From the NCBI GenBank assembly GCA_023418475.1, contig JAEZZO010000002.1:62001-126000 (forward strand): 64,000 nt of DNA, written 5' to 3'. This DNA comes from Bacillota bacterium (GTDB taxonomy: Bacteria; Bacillota; Clostridia; Lachnospirales; Lachnospiraceae). Of this stretch, positions 7,661 through 17,069 are shown piece by piece (position 1 is the stretch's first letter; every line of letters begins with the position of its first letter). Below the pieces are notes generated by a model. That model saw only the letters and a list, made by a program, of their open reading frames with translations, did no database searches and was not told where the DNA came from. The position numbers were made by a program, and so were the translations under genes.

Positions 7661-9013
7661 TTACACTAATCTCTTTAATAGAGCCTCTCTCTCCGCTTCA
7701 TAACCTGGTTTGCCAAGAAGAGCGAACATATTCTTCTTATAACTTTCCACACCCGGTTGGTCAAATGGATTAACACCCAGCATGTAACCGCTTATTCCAC
7801 AGGCGAATTCAAAGAAATAGAATAATTCTCCCAGATAATATTCATTCTGTTCCGGAAGACTTACCTGAAGATTAGGTACATTACCATCGGTATGAGCAAG
7901 TAAAGTTCCCTTCATTGCGCTCTTATTTACAAAATCAACGCTCTTGCCTGCAAGATAGTTCAAACCGTCAAGATCTACTTCTTCCTCTTCCAGAATGATT
8001 TCTGTTCTGGAATTCTCTACTTGAATAACTGTTTCAAAAAGGGTACGCTGACCATCTTGGATAAACTGTCCCATGGAATGCAGATCTGTTGTAAAATCAA
8101 CTGCCGCCGGGAAAATACCCTTCTGATCCTTACCTTCGCTTTCTCCAAACAACTGTTTCCACCACTCGGATACATAATGAAGGGAGGGTTCATAATTTAC
8201 GAGAATTTCTATGCTCTTGCCCTTGCGTAACAAAATATTACGTACCGCTGCATATTTCAGAGAATCATTCTCTTCATATGCACTGTTAAGGCAATCCTCT
8301 CTCATCCTTGCAGCACCTTCCATCAGTTTGGCAATATCGGCACCGCTTGCAGCAATCGGGAGCAAACCAACCGCTGTCAGTACGGAGAAACGGCCACCCA
8401 CATCATCCGGCACAACGAAGCTCTCATAGCCTTCTTCTGTCGCAAGATTTTTCAGAGCTCCCTTTGCTTTATCGGTTGTCGCATAAATTCTCTTTGCAGC
8501 TTCCTTCTTCCCATATTTTTCGTTTAACAGCTTTTTGAAAACACGGAAAGCAATTGCGGGTTCTGTTGTCGTACCAGACTTGCTGATTATATTAATGGAG
8601 AAATCTCTGTCTCCAATCACGTCCTTCAGATGATTCATATAGGTACTGCTGATATTATTTCCGCAGAAATATATCTCCGGTGCCTTTCTGGCTTCTTTGG
8701 AAACAGAATTAAAAAAGCTGTGTCCAAGAAATTCGATCGCTGCTCTCGCACCCAGGTAAGAACCGCCGATGCCGATTACCAATAATACATCTGAATCTTT
8801 GCGAATCTTCTCGGCTGCTTTCTGAATACGGGAAAACTCCTCCTTATCATAGTTAACAGGCAGATCAATCCAGCCCAGAAATTCATTTCCTGCTCCTGTC
8901 TTTTCTAACAGCTGTTTTTTTGCTGCCTCTGCGGAAGTCTTTATCATTTCGATCTCCGTATTGGAGACAAACTTTTTTGCAACAGAAAAATCGAACGAAA
9001 CCTTGTTTGTCAT
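7661..9013 (-). CDS. pgi: Glucose-6-phosphate isomerase
   Basis: The enzyme interconverts glucose 6-phosphate and fructose 6-phosphate in glycolysis. Its 450 residues are normal for Firmicutes Pgi. Visible motifs are GIGGSYLGARAAIEF, the sugar-phosphate-binding SKSGTTTEPAIAFR, the active-site GGRFSVLTAVGLLP, and the C-terminal NPFDQPGVESYKKNMF with the catalytic Lys. GGAAG lies nine bases before the ATG. It is transcribed alone; the next gene upstream is 135 bases away. Confidence 0.97.
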   Translation of the reverse strand: MTNKVSFDFSVAKKFVSNTEIEMIKTSAEAAKKQLLEKTGAGNEFLGWIDLPVNYDKEEFSRIQKAAEKIRKDSDVLLVIGIGGSYLGARAAIEFLGHSFFNSVSKEARKAPEIYFCGNNISSTYMNHLKDVIGDRDFSINIISKSGTTTEPAIAFRVFKKLLNEKYGKKEAAKRIYATTDKAKGALKNLATEEGYESFVVPDDVGGRFSVLTAVGLLPIAASGADIAKLMEGAARMREDCLNSAYEENDSLKYAAVRNILLRKGKSIEILVNYEPSLHYVSEWWKQLFGESEGKDQKGIFPAAVDFTTDLHSMGQFIQDGQRTLFETVIQVENSRTEIILEEEEVDLDGLNYLAGKSVDFVNKSAMKGTLLAHTDGNVPNLQVSLPEQNEYYLGELFYFFEFACGISGYMLGVNPFDQPGVESYKKNMFALLGKPGYEAEREALLKRLV

Positions 9014-9147
9014 TTCAATTACTTCCTTTCTATTTTTTCTTATATTCTAACAAAGACAAACTTTTTATTCAACAACTTTTCTGTTTTACTATAAATAAAA
9101 TGTTGGTAACGCTTCCTGTATACCCTTGCGTTTATGACTTCTCTCAC

Positions 9148-10332
9148 TTAAGCAAAAAATTCTTTTAGCACATCCTCGATTAGTTTTTCTTCCTGCTGTG
9201 AGACTGCCTGTGCCTTCGTCTTTGATACGGCCGTCTTCTTCTGCTTTATGTCTACTTTATCCTTATCCAGCTTTTCCTGCTTTTCCTTTTCTTCTCTCAG
9301 ACTGATCGTTTTCTCCTGCCCGGCAGCTATTTCTTCTAATCCCTGCATTAACATCTCCATATCTGCCCGGTCTTCAGAGGTTTTCAGGTCCTGTTCCATA
9401 CTATTTATTATCTGTTCCTTTTCTTCCCCCCTCTGTTTTTTCTGCTCTATATTCTGCTGTTTCTCCTGTGTTTTCCGCTTCATCTCTTCCCGTTTAGCTT
9501 CTAATGCAGCTTTCTCTTCCTCCAACTTAATCCGTTCTTCTTCTCTGCGCCTGATTGCGGCCTGCTTTTTCTCCTCCTGCTTTCTCTTTTCTTCCTCTTT
9601 TCTCAACTCTTCTGCCTTACGCTGTTCTTCTTCCCTCTTCACTGCTGCAACTTTTCTGTCTTCTTCCTTCTTCAGCCGTGCCTCTCTACGTCTGCTTAGC
9701 TCATCCCTGCCTGCTTCCTTCTCCGAAACCTGTGCAGCGCTGATTTGTTTCCCGGCTTCAGAAACCTGTACAAATTCACGGCGAAGCTGCGAGGTTAATT
9801 CCGGTGAAACAGCTTCCTGTTCTAATCTGACTTTACAGAAATTTTCCAGATAATCCAGAAGATTTAAACGCAGCATTTTCTTCTTACTCGACAAATTGAT
9901 ACTTTTATCCACAAGTATCAACACCGCAGCCGATAGAATACCAATTGCGCCTGTAAACAATATCTTGTCTTGTCCACATTTATAAAAAGCCCCGAAAACC
10001 GCTAAAATAGGCACTATTAACAAGTTCAAAAACAGAACTTGTCCACACAAATTATCCCACGTGGATAATAAGAGTCCACAAAATCGATACTTCAATACAT
10101 TTTTATCCACAAATGTATCCACATTATTCACACCTATTTTCAGTTTGAAGCATGTTTCAAATTTCATCTTAATATGCTTTAGCATTTTATTTTTGGTTTC
10201 ACCAAGATTATCGGATTGTTTTACCAAATGTTTATAAACAAGGTTTACAATCAGACGGAATAAAAGTCCTAAACCAACAAGTGCAGCATAAGTGTAGATG
10301 ATTATGTTTTGATCATATAAATATTTAACCAT
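9148..10332 (-). CDS. Membrane-anchored protein with a long charged coiled coil
   Basis: I do not recognise a named family. The N-terminal 170 residues contain about three hydrophobic helices (near residues 10-32, 95-115 and 122-143) and several Cys. Residues 200-390 are an extended Lys/Glu/Arg/Gln-rich region of nearly unbroken heptad character (runs such as RKEEEKRKQEEKKQAAIRR), ending in EEKLIEDVLKEFFA. The layout suggests a membrane anchor with a cytoplasmic coiled-coil arm, as in scaffold or cell-envelope proteins, but no function is claimed. An RBS-blocking hairpin precedes the gene. Confidence 0.8.
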   Translation of the reverse strand: MVKYLYDQNIIIYTYAALVGLGLLFRLIVNLVYKHLVKQSDNLGETKNKMLKHIKMKFETCFKLKIGVNNVDTFVDKNVLKYRFCGLLLSTWDNLCGQVLFLNLLIVPILAVFGAFYKCGQDKILFTGAIGILSAAVLILVDKSINLSSKKKMLRLNLLDYLENFCKVRLEQEAVSPELTSQLRREFVQVSEAGKQISAAQVSEKEAGRDELSRRREARLKKEEDRKVAAVKREEEQRKAEELRKEEEKRKQEEKKQAAIRRREEERIKLEEEKAALEAKREEMKRKTQEKQQNIEQKKQRGEEKEQIINSMEQDLKTSEDRADMEMLMQGLEEIAAGQEKTISLREEKEKQEKLDKDKVDIKQKKTAVSKTKAQAVSQQEEKLIEDVLKEFFA

Positions 10333-10337
10333 AAAAA

Positions 10338-10400
10338 GCCCCTCTCTTTTCCATTAATTTACATTTATTATAGCTTACCATAATAAATTTGAAAAGAGAG
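10338..10400 (-). promoter_or_regulatory. Leader hairpin overlapping the Shine-Dalgarno site
   Basis: On the minus strand CTCTCTTTTC (10391-10400) is perfectly complementary to GAAAAGAGAG (10342-10351), which overlaps the Shine-Dalgarno sequence GAGAGGGG placed six bases before the ATG at 10332. Nested inside is a second perfect nine-base stem (10363-10371 with 10380-10388). If transcribed from upstream, the leader would hide the ribosome-binding site. A TATAAT inside the inner stem means a DNA-level role is also possible. Confidence 0.5.
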
Positions 10401-10503
10401 AGGTTTAAAAATCGGTAGACACATTCTTCAATGTTGCTTCATAAAATGATTCAATTATAAGTAATTCATGTGCGAATGACATAATCTGATAAAAAGAATT
10501 GTT

Positions 10504-12066
10504 TTACTTCTTCTTTGTCAGCTCGGGGAAAGAAAAATAAGCATCCACTCCGTCATCCTTCACTTCAATTGAGTAACTCATTGTTTTATAGCCATCTCTT
10601 ATAAATGTCATTACATGGCTTCCGGTTATCTTCCGGAAGCTGCAGGGAGCTATACCAATATATTCTCCATCGAGATAGAAAGAAGCTTCGTCAGGACTTT
10701 TTACAAATATCGTATGATCCTGATCGATGGAATCCCCATCCTTTGGCGTAAAGTTGATATCTTCCTTCGTATAATTTATCCCGTCAGAAGACGGCTTCGT
10801 ACCGCTGCCGGTATTGCCCTTCGTGTTAGAATTCGTATCTTGGTTTGAATTTGAATTCGTACCCGCATTGCTGTCAATATTGGTATTGTGTGTGCCGGTA
10901 TTACTATTTGGATCTTTTTGGCCGGAATTGCCTGCCTCAGGTCCTGCGCTTGCCGTATCAGAGTTCTCCGAGGCGGATGCTTTTTTATCGCTCTCTGCCT
11001 CTGGTAAATTAATGCTAATTGTTTTCCTATTCGAGTCAATCGTTATCGTACCCTTATAAGTAGTATATCCTCCAAGTGCCGCCGTTATCATATGATTTCC
11101 GTAGTTTAACTCAACCGGATCTAAATAACCGGTCAGCTTACCGTCAATATATAGATCCGCTCCGGTAGGGGTTACCTTAAAGGTTACTTCCCCGAGCTTT
11201 AATCCATCCGGACCCAGATCAGCAAGGGAAACATAGGTAACCTGATTCCGCTCTACCGTAACACTTTTCGTAGCACTATATCTGCCGTTTTCCACAGTGA
11301 GATTAAAGGTACCCTCACGTACCAAAAGCTTAAAATCCTTTGTAATCTGTTGCATTGACTCATATCCTATCGATATAAGATCCCCAAGGTAATCCTCATA
11401 ATGCTCAAGCTTAACTGTACCATGCCCTTTTGTCACGATAACTGACCAGATTGTCTCTTCATTACCCCATACCGTCAGAACATCCTGCTCCGCCAGCTTA
11501 CTGGCAGGAATAAATTCATTACCATCTAAAATAGATATATTATCGGTATATTTATACTTATTCGATGCTATTTTCATAATCCTGTCGGTTGCGTTGATAC
11601 TTATATTGTTTACATTTGGATATTTCCAGGCTATTTTTGAAATATTCATATTTAACAGTTTATTACTGTAACGCTCGTAAGAAGCATCTACCATACATCC
11701 TAATTCAATCTGGCTCATAGACATTATCTTATCGTATTTATCAGTTATGTCTGTTCCGCCATTATACTCAAGTACTACAGGCTGTTGTTTCTTTATATCA
11801 AATAAAGTAATCTGGTTAAGTTCCGTATTGATATCCCTTACAACGGCGAGTATCCTGCTATCTGTCTGCACCGTCTGCGTAATTTGGTCCGTGCCGGTCG
11901 GCGGCTGGTTATTTTCACCGCTGCTCAAAGTTGCTCCATTCCCGGAATATGCCAATACCATAGAAAGCATGATCACCGATAAAAACGCCAATCCTATCAG
12001 CAGACTGATAACAGGTCTTGTATTTATGTAATGCTTGTTTTCGGTTGCCTGATGCAAAAATTTCAT
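10504..12066 (-). CDS. PEGA-domain membrane-anchored protein
   Basis: After a short cytoplasmic N-terminus there is one transmembrane helix (residues about 20-42), so most of the chain should be outside the membrane. Two PEGA domains are visible: one near residues 300-355 (PTGADLYIDGKLTGYLDPVE) and one at the C-terminus near 450-515 (SPDEASFYLDGEYIGIAPC). They are joined by a low-complexity linker of about 80 residues rich in Asn, Thr, Ser and Gly. PEGA domains are found in surface and S-layer-associated proteins. The region between the helix and the first PEGA domain has no recognised family. GAGGG lies eight bases before the ATG. Confidence 0.88.
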   Translation of the reverse strand: MKFLHQATENKHYINTRPVISLLIGLAFLSVIMLSMVLAYSGNGATLSSGENNQPPTGTDQITQTVQTDSRILAVVRDINTELNQITLFDIKKQQPVVLEYNGGTDITDKYDKIMSMSQIELGCMVDASYERYSNKLLNMNISKIAWKYPNVNNISINATDRIMKIASNKYKYTDNISILDGNEFIPASKLAEQDVLTVWGNEETIWSVIVTKGHGTVKLEHYEDYLGDLISIGYESMQQITKDFKLLVREGTFNLTVENGRYSATKSVTVERNQVTYVSLADLGPDGLKLGEVTFKVTPTGADLYIDGKLTGYLDPVELNYGNHMITAALGGYTTYKGTITIDSNRKTISINLPEAESDKKASASENSDTASAGPEAGNSGQKDPNSNTGTHNTNIDSNAGTNSNSNQDTNSNTKGNTGSGTKPSSDGINYTKEDINFTPKDGDSIDQDHTIFVKSPDEASFYLDGEYIGIAPCSFRKITGSHVMTFIRDGYKTMSYSIEVKDDGVDAYFSFPELTKKK

Positions 12067-12154
12067 CTAATGTACCCTCATACTGTGAAATTATCTTTCC
12101 ATTTATGCTTCCTATGTATTATAGCCCACCTGGTCGGTTAATTCAATCCGTAAT

Positions 12155-13240
12155 CTATAGGATGCTTTCCAATTTTTGAAGGAAGACTTCCTTTCTGGCA
12201 TTCTGCTCTCCAATAATATTTAACTTCTGGGTATTTCGGCCGGAAACCCAGGACTTCTTACCATTGTAATAATAATTTGTAATTTTCCAGAATTTCTCCG
12301 GATGTAGAAGCAGCAGATACAATATATTAAGTTCTGCTCTGGAAATTGGTTTCACCCTGTCATATGCATCTATAATGTTGCTTCCATAGAGAATATCCCA
12401 GTCGTTTTTCTCCATTACCTTGCGCATAAACTGATACAGATCAAAGATCTGAAGACCTATATAACTCTTTTCAAAATTTGTTGTGGCAATCAGACTTTGC
12501 GGGGAACCAAGATCCGCAGCAAAAATCGGCTGCTTACTAATCCATCCGGGTGGTACATATGCCTTTGTCATGGCTTCCACCTTGTTTTTCAGCATAATAA
12601 TATTATGGTATGTATAATTACCGTGACAGACATTGCACTTACTTACCGCTTCCTTAAGAAGAAGCTTATAAGAAGAGCTGGACAGGCGGTCCAGCGCATC
12701 CAGTCCCTGTTCATAGAACTTATCATAGTAGTTAACATACAGCAGTTCAAACTCATTTTTCTGCTTCTTTTCCCTGATATATGCCCTGACACGTTTTAAT
12801 TCCCTGTTTCTTTTATCAAAGGTTTCCATTAGATCGGGCGAAATGTTATGTTCCAGCTGTTCCTTGGTAAAATCAACATCCTGTAAAACAGTATGAAGCC
12901 TTGCCAGGTTAGCGGCTGCTGCTTCTATTTGTGTAAACTCCTTGAGGTTACATTCTTCTCCCCAGTACCAGTTTTTCATTATATACTGGCATCCTGCACT
13001 GTCCTCACTAATAATATCATCTTCCATCGTTTTCACAAACAGATCCGTGTTCGGATAACCATAAAGAGATAAATGTTCCTTGACCTTGTTTTCAAACAGG
13101 GCTCTGTTTTTGGAACCCTCGAAGCACTTAAACAGCTTTAGTCCACTATCTGTTTCCAATAAAAAAGCGCCTCTGGCTCTATATATGTTGTGTATCTTCA
13201 GACGATAATTTTTTAATGCTTCCTGGCTTTTATCCTCCAC
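12155..13240 (-). CDS. CotS-like spore-coat kinase-fold protein
   Basis: The protein has the aminoglycoside-phosphotransferase-like fold of the CotS/YutH spore-coat family. The N-lobe starts NYRLKIHNIYRARGAFLLET and the C-lobe has the catalytic-loop-like CHGNYTYHNIIML, in which the usual HGD Asp is replaced by Asn (HGN), so activity is doubtful or altered. A later Asp (FAADLGSPQ) occupies the metal-binding position. The start is taken as GTG at 13240, six bases after GGGAGGG; the TTG at 13255 lies at the edge of that site. Presence of the family suggests a spore former. Confidence 0.8.
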   Translation of the reverse strand: MEDKSQEALKNYRLKIHNIYRARGAFLLETDSGLKLFKCFEGSKNRALFENKVKEHLSLYGYPNTDLFVKTMEDDIISEDSAGCQYIMKNWYWGEECNLKEFTQIEAAAANLARLHTVLQDVDFTKEQLEHNISPDLMETFDKRNRELKRVRAYIREKKQKNEFELLYVNYYDKFYEQGLDALDRLSSSSYKLLLKEAVSKCNVCHGNYTYHNIIMLKNKVEAMTKAYVPPGWISKQPIFAADLGSPQSLIATTNFEKSYIGLQIFDLYQFMRKVMEKNDWDILYGSNIIDAYDRVKPISRAELNILYLLLLHPEKFWKITNYYYNGKKSWVSGRNTQKLNIIGEQNARKEVFLQKLESIL

Positions 13241-13261
13241 AGCTAACCCTCCCAACTAATG

Positions 13262-13396
13262 ATAAACCCGTCTTTTTAATAGTATGATATCTCCACCAAA
13301 ATCATGTATATAAATAAGCTCCGGAAGAAATATCTTTTCGTATTGAAAGGACAAAATCATTGTTTTGGTGTCTTTCATCAGCCAAATCGGGTTTAT
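13262..13396. repeat. Nested inverted repeats between the cotS-like and GH20 genes
   Basis: The outer arms ATAAACCCG (13262-13270) and CGGGTTTAT (13388-13396) are perfectly complementary across 117 bases. Inside them CACCAAAA and TTTTGGTG form a second complementary pair. The whole 135-base segment could fold as a long hairpin in the leader of the cotS-like gene, or be a small non-autonomous element. Confidence 0.45.
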
Positions 13397-13439
13397 ATTA
13401 AAAGGTTATTGAGGGATCTGATTATTTATACATAAATAA

Positions 13440-15299
13440 TTAAAATTTTATTTCACGTAAGTAGTCAGCATACCAGATAATCACTTCCATAATCCGGTAA
13501 AGCTCCGCTTCTTTATAACCGCTTCTCCATATTTCTCTATAGTCTTTCCACCAGTATTCCAAATCTATGGCAAGCTTTGAAGGTTCTATCAAATCAGTTA
13601 CTGCACCTTCCAGAATATGTTGCGCAATAACTGCTCCTATCAGATTAAAAATTTCCATACCCCTTGCTGCTACCTGATAAGGTTTTACAACATTTCTCTT
13701 GGATGGTTCCATATGTACCATTCCCTGATACATATCCTTAACAGCCTCAGCAAGCACTTTATTTATCTGCAGTAATTCCTCTGTATGAAAATTCTTGAAG
13801 AATTCCTTCTTTTCCTCGTCGGATATATTTCTCTGGGACAGTTCTTTATACTGTACCGCATGGCTCCATACAAAACCTTCCTGACTGCCCATCTTATGAA
13901 TGGCAGAAACAAAGTTTTCCGAATGATCCCTATATTCTACTACTGAAATCCGCCTGTTAATATCTTCAAATTCTAACAGTTTGGAATTCCAGGAAAATGC
14001 TGCCCCATATATCATTCCCGTAGTCGAGAACTCCGGATGGTTGATATGGCCATAGTCTCCCCAGTCCGTATTGAGAAATCCGACCACCTTATATTGATGT
14101 GCATATTTACTTGTAAGGGTTATATTGTCATATGCATTTTTCAGGTGGTTGACAAGACGACGCCAGCCCTGAACGCCGGGACAAAGGTATTGCATAATAC
14201 CAATCTCCGCTACCTTCCTTATGTTTTTATCACACACATTTGTCGAGTAATCCCAATTCAGGCAAATAACATTCTCCGGTAGCTCCTTAATTGCTTCCGG
14301 ATTTGCTGCAATAATATCCCCCCAGAACATCGGTTGCTTCCCTTGCTCTGCAATCATCTCACAAAGCTTTTTCAGAAAATTAATGTACATTTTATCAGTT
14401 CCTATTGTATCCGCTAATCCTTTGCTCCTGCCTTTTCCCAGGTCAAAGGTTTCATCTGCGCAAATATTAAAGAGCTTTGAAGAGAACAGCGGTAAATATT
14501 CCAGAAGCATTTTCTTTACCAGCTCAAAGCTTTTCTCATTGGTAACATCAACCGTATGATGCTCCATTCTGCTCATATAGGAGAATTGCTCCTTGTTTGA
14601 GTCCTCTAGCTCACACAGTTCTTCATAGGTTTTACTTCGTAAAACTTTATGTAAATGTCCAAAGCTGGCAATGGACGGTACCAATTCGATATTAATGCTG
14701 CTGCAATAACGATCTAATTCTAGTATTTCTTCCGCCGTAAGCGGCGTATCATCTCTCCATACCTCACTAAAGTCCTTAAATAGAAAGCTATGCTCTACAT
14801 AAAGCTGTAGCTGGTTCAGTTTATAATAACTTAACTTATCCGCCAATGCTTTCATTGTCTCTAAGGTAGGTATCCTTCCCCTTGTTACATCATGATAGAA
14901 GCCTCTGTTGCTGATCTGCGGATAATCCAAAATATCAACACCTGGAAGGAGTGCACCCTTTTGGGTTATGATCTGGCGCAAGGTTGTAATCCCGTTAAGA
15001 AGCGCTTCCTTGCTGCCGCCAGTTACTTCAATCTGTTTTTCCCGGATAACCAGCTGATATTCCTCTGGTTTCAGCTGGTTGATTATATTCAGATAGATTG
15101 AATTAACTTCTTTCTTCTCTGCCTTAGTAATATTTAGATGGCAGGCGATACTGTCGCTAATCTGCTTTTGCAGTATTTTTGCATAGTTTAGTTCCTGAAA
15201 GCCTAATGCAGCATTCAGTATAATATTGGTATCATATTGGATTAGGAACTCCTCATTATGATAACTCAGCTTCTGTGGTACTGGTAAAAGATACATCAT
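13440..15299 (-). CDS. Glycoside hydrolase family 20 (beta-N-acetylhexosaminidase-like)
   Basis: The chain begins with a GH20b-like N-terminal domain (MYLLPVPQKLSY and KQIEVTGGSKEALLNGITTL) followed by the GH20 barrel starting near LDYPQISNRGFYHDVTRGRIP. The catalytic Asp-Glu pair is seen in NICADETFDLGKGRS. GH20 enzymes remove terminal beta-GlcNAc or GalNAc using substrate-assisted catalysis. No signal peptide is visible, so it should act in the cytoplasm on imported oligosaccharides. AAGGAGG lies directly before two adjacent ATGs (15299 and 15296). It is the last gene of the fucosidase/ABC cluster, separated from the GH29 gene by a terminator and a repeat. Confidence 0.9.
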   Translation of the reverse strand: MMYLLPVPQKLSYHNEEFLIQYDTNIILNAALGFQELNYAKILQKQISDSIACHLNITKAEKKEVNSIYLNIINQLKPEEYQLVIREKQIEVTGGSKEALLNGITTLRQIITQKGALLPGVDILDYPQISNRGFYHDVTRGRIPTLETMKALADKLSYYKLNQLQLYVEHSFLFKDFSEVWRDDTPLTAEEILELDRYCSSINIELVPSIASFGHLHKVLRSKTYEELCELEDSNKEQFSYMSRMEHHTVDVTNEKSFELVKKMLLEYLPLFSSKLFNICADETFDLGKGRSKGLADTIGTDKMYINFLKKLCEMIAEQGKQPMFWGDIIAANPEAIKELPENVICLNWDYSTNVCDKNIRKVAEIGIMQYLCPGVQGWRRLVNHLKNAYDNITLTSKYAHQYKVVGFLNTDWGDYGHINHPEFSTTGMIYGAAFSWNSKLLEFEDINRRISVVEYRDHSENFVSAIHKMGSQEGFVWSHAVQYKELSQRNISDEEKKEFFKNFHTEELLQINKVLAEAVKDMYQGMVHMEPSKRNVVKPYQVAARGMEIFNLIGAVIAQHILEGAVTDLIEPSKLAIDLEYWWKDYREIWRSGYKEAELYRIMEVIIWYADYLREIKF

Positions 15300-15381
15300 A
15301 ACCTCCTTCTGCCGTACATGCGGCTCTTGCTCTCTTTTCATTCACTTCCTCAATTCATTAACTTCCTTTCGGTAATTATGA

Positions 15382-15510
15382 AACAAAAGTGTTCTTCACG
15401 CACTCTCGCGATTATAATCTATAATGCACAGCTTTTGTTCCGCGCGCGAAGCTGCGCATCCTCCCGGAGGGTTTTATTACATAGGACAAACTTTCCTATG
15501 TAATAAAAAA
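15382..15510 (+). repeat. Structured intergenic repeat, copy 1
   Basis: This 129-base segment matches the segment at 30821-30950 in the same orientation. Conserved blocks are AACAAAAGTGT, CTTTTGTTCCGC, AGCTGCGCATCCTCC and a terminal palindrome whose arms are TTATTACATAGGA and TCCTATGTAATAA, followed by A6. The first two blocks are complementary to each other. It holds no gene. Confidence 0.85.
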
Positions 15511-15570
15511 GGAGCCTCCTTTTGTATGATGAAGTTTCTTCAAAAACGACTATACAAAAGAGAAGCTCCT
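15505..15570 (-). terminator. Terminator after the GH29 gene
   Basis: On the minus strand, GGAGCTTCTCTTTTGTAT (15552-15569) can pair with ATACAAAAGGAGGCTCC (15511-15527) with one unpaired base and mismatches, followed by TTTTTTATTA. The six T residues are the A6 end of the neighbouring repeat. This separates the GH29 gene from the GH20 gene. Confidence 0.7.
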
Positions 15571-15617
15571 ATAAATAGTGTAGATGAATTTCAGTTGAAA
15601 AGCAAGCTTGCAGCTCT

Positions 15618-16991
15618 CTAATAAACTTTGATTTCCTTCAGCACAACCTCATCTCTTGCAGAGGTAATATGCACGATCAGCCGTTTCGTATGATACTCTA
15701 TGCTCTTGGTAAGCGGGTTTTGTTCCTTGAAGGGATCCCGGAGCCGGCATATCTTACGGTTTCCGATCACGGTTCCCTGATAGAAAGGATAACGGCTTCC
15801 GTCCTCTGTTTCTGCTTCAATCTGGAAGCTTTCCACTCTCTGTCCTTCGCAGATATCTTCCCTTAGAACAATATATTTAAAATCATTGATACTTTCTTCG
15901 AATGTTATGGAATATTTAGGCTGCATTGCCGAAGTATCCTTAAGCTTTTCAATTTTAGCCGGCAGCTCCCTACCGAATTCTTTGTGAAGTAATTCGCCTA
16001 GTTCCTTCAGGCGCTCTACATCACGTTCATCAATCCTTCCTTCCTTGGTTGGAGGAAGATTAAGATGAAAGCATGCATTTGCTCCAACAGAAGTCAGATA
16101 CGTGTTAAATAATTTGTCGAGGGAATGCGGATCCTCCTCCGGATGCCAGAACCAGCCAGGACGGATGGACATATTAATTTCGGAGGGTGTAAAGACTAAC
16201 CCTTTTGAATAAATAATATTATCAATGGTGCCCAAATTCTGATTTGTATTATATAAGAACGAAAGATCTCCTTCTTCCGCCATCGGTCCGGCTCCTGTCT
16301 GTACTTCGCTATAGAAGCAGAGCTCACTTGGTACAACAGCCCATTCTGAATGTCTGGAAATTCCGGCTTCATTTCCGCACCAGCGCACATCCGGTCCAAA
16401 GTCATTGAAGATAACCGCTTCCGGCTGATATTTTCTGATCAGTTCAATATATCTCGGAAAATCATATACCTGCTTCTTTCCATTCGGTCCTTCTCCGCAG
16501 GCATTATCAAACCATACATAAAAAACATCCCCATATTCCGTTAATAACTCCGTCAGCTGATTACAGAAATAATCATTGTATGCATCTGTTCCGTACAAGC
16601 TGGAATTTCTATCCCAGGGAGAGAGATAGAAACCGAATTTAATGCCGCCTCTGCGGCAAGCCTGTGCTGCTTCTCTTACTATATCAACCTTGCAGGGGGA
16701 ATTTTTCACGCTATGCTCTGTGTATTTTGAAGGCCACAGGCAAAATCCATCGTGGTGCTTTGCTGTCAGCACCATTCCTTTCATTCCAGCACTTTTTATT
16801 GCTTCCACCCACTGGTCGCAATCCAGATTGGTTGGATTAAAAATAATTTCCTGCTCGTCGCCCTTACCCCACTCTCTGTTTGTGAAGGTATTCGGACCAA
16901 AATGTATAAATGCATAAAACTGCATATCATACCAGTTAAGCTGTCTTTGGCTGGGCTTTACACCGGCTGCTTCTTTTAAAAAAGGTATCAT
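15618..16991 (-). CDS. Alpha-L-fucosidase, GH29
   Basis: The sequence follows the GH29 catalytic domain: FYAFIHFGPNTFTNREWG, VLTAKHHDGFCLWPS, and VWFDNACGEGP, where the Asp after WF is the expected nucleophile. The enzyme releases alpha-linked fucose by a retaining mechanism. The C-terminal 110 residues form a beta-rich domain. There is no signal peptide, so it is probably intracellular. The ATG at 16991 has GGAG seven bases upstream; the ATG at 17003 contains that site. The gene follows the second solute-binding protein by about 80 bases and is likely part of the same transcript. Confidence 0.93.
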   Translation of the reverse strand: MIPFLKEAAGVKPSQRQLNWYDMQFYAFIHFGPNTFTNREWGKGDEQEIIFNPTNLDCDQWVEAIKSAGMKGMVLTAKHHDGFCLWPSKYTEHSVKNSPCKVDIVREAAQACRRGGIKFGFYLSPWDRNSSLYGTDAYNDYFCNQLTELLTEYGDVFYVWFDNACGEGPNGKKQVYDFPRYIELIRKYQPEAVIFNDFGPDVRWCGNEAGISRHSEWAVVPSELCFYSEVQTGAGPMAEEGDLSFLYNTNQNLGTIDNIIYSKGLVFTPSEINMSIRPGWFWHPEEDPHSLDKLFNTYLTSVGANACFHLNLPPTKEGRIDERDVERLKELGELLHKEFGRELPAKIEKLKDTSAMQPKYSITFEESINDFKYIVLREDICEGQRVESFQIEAETEDGSRYPFYQGTVIGNRKICRLRDPFKEQNPLTKSIEYHTKRLIVHITSARDEVVLKEIKVY

Positions 16992-17069
16992 ATTCTTCTC
17001 CATTTCTGTGAATACAGCAAAAGGGGAATATTATAACAGATTCCCCTCTGCGTATATTACTTTATCTTA

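Noticed and set aside
9248..9853. Plus-strand open frame of 201 codons
   Set aside because: It is the antisense of the Lys/Glu-rich coiled-coil gene; its Ser/Phe/Cys-rich composition is a mirror of that codon pattern and it has no ribosome site.
10776..11039. Minus-strand frame rich in Ile, Arg and Gln inside the PEGA gene
   Set aside because: It is the shifted frame of the Asn/Thr-rich linker; repeats in the linker keep it open.
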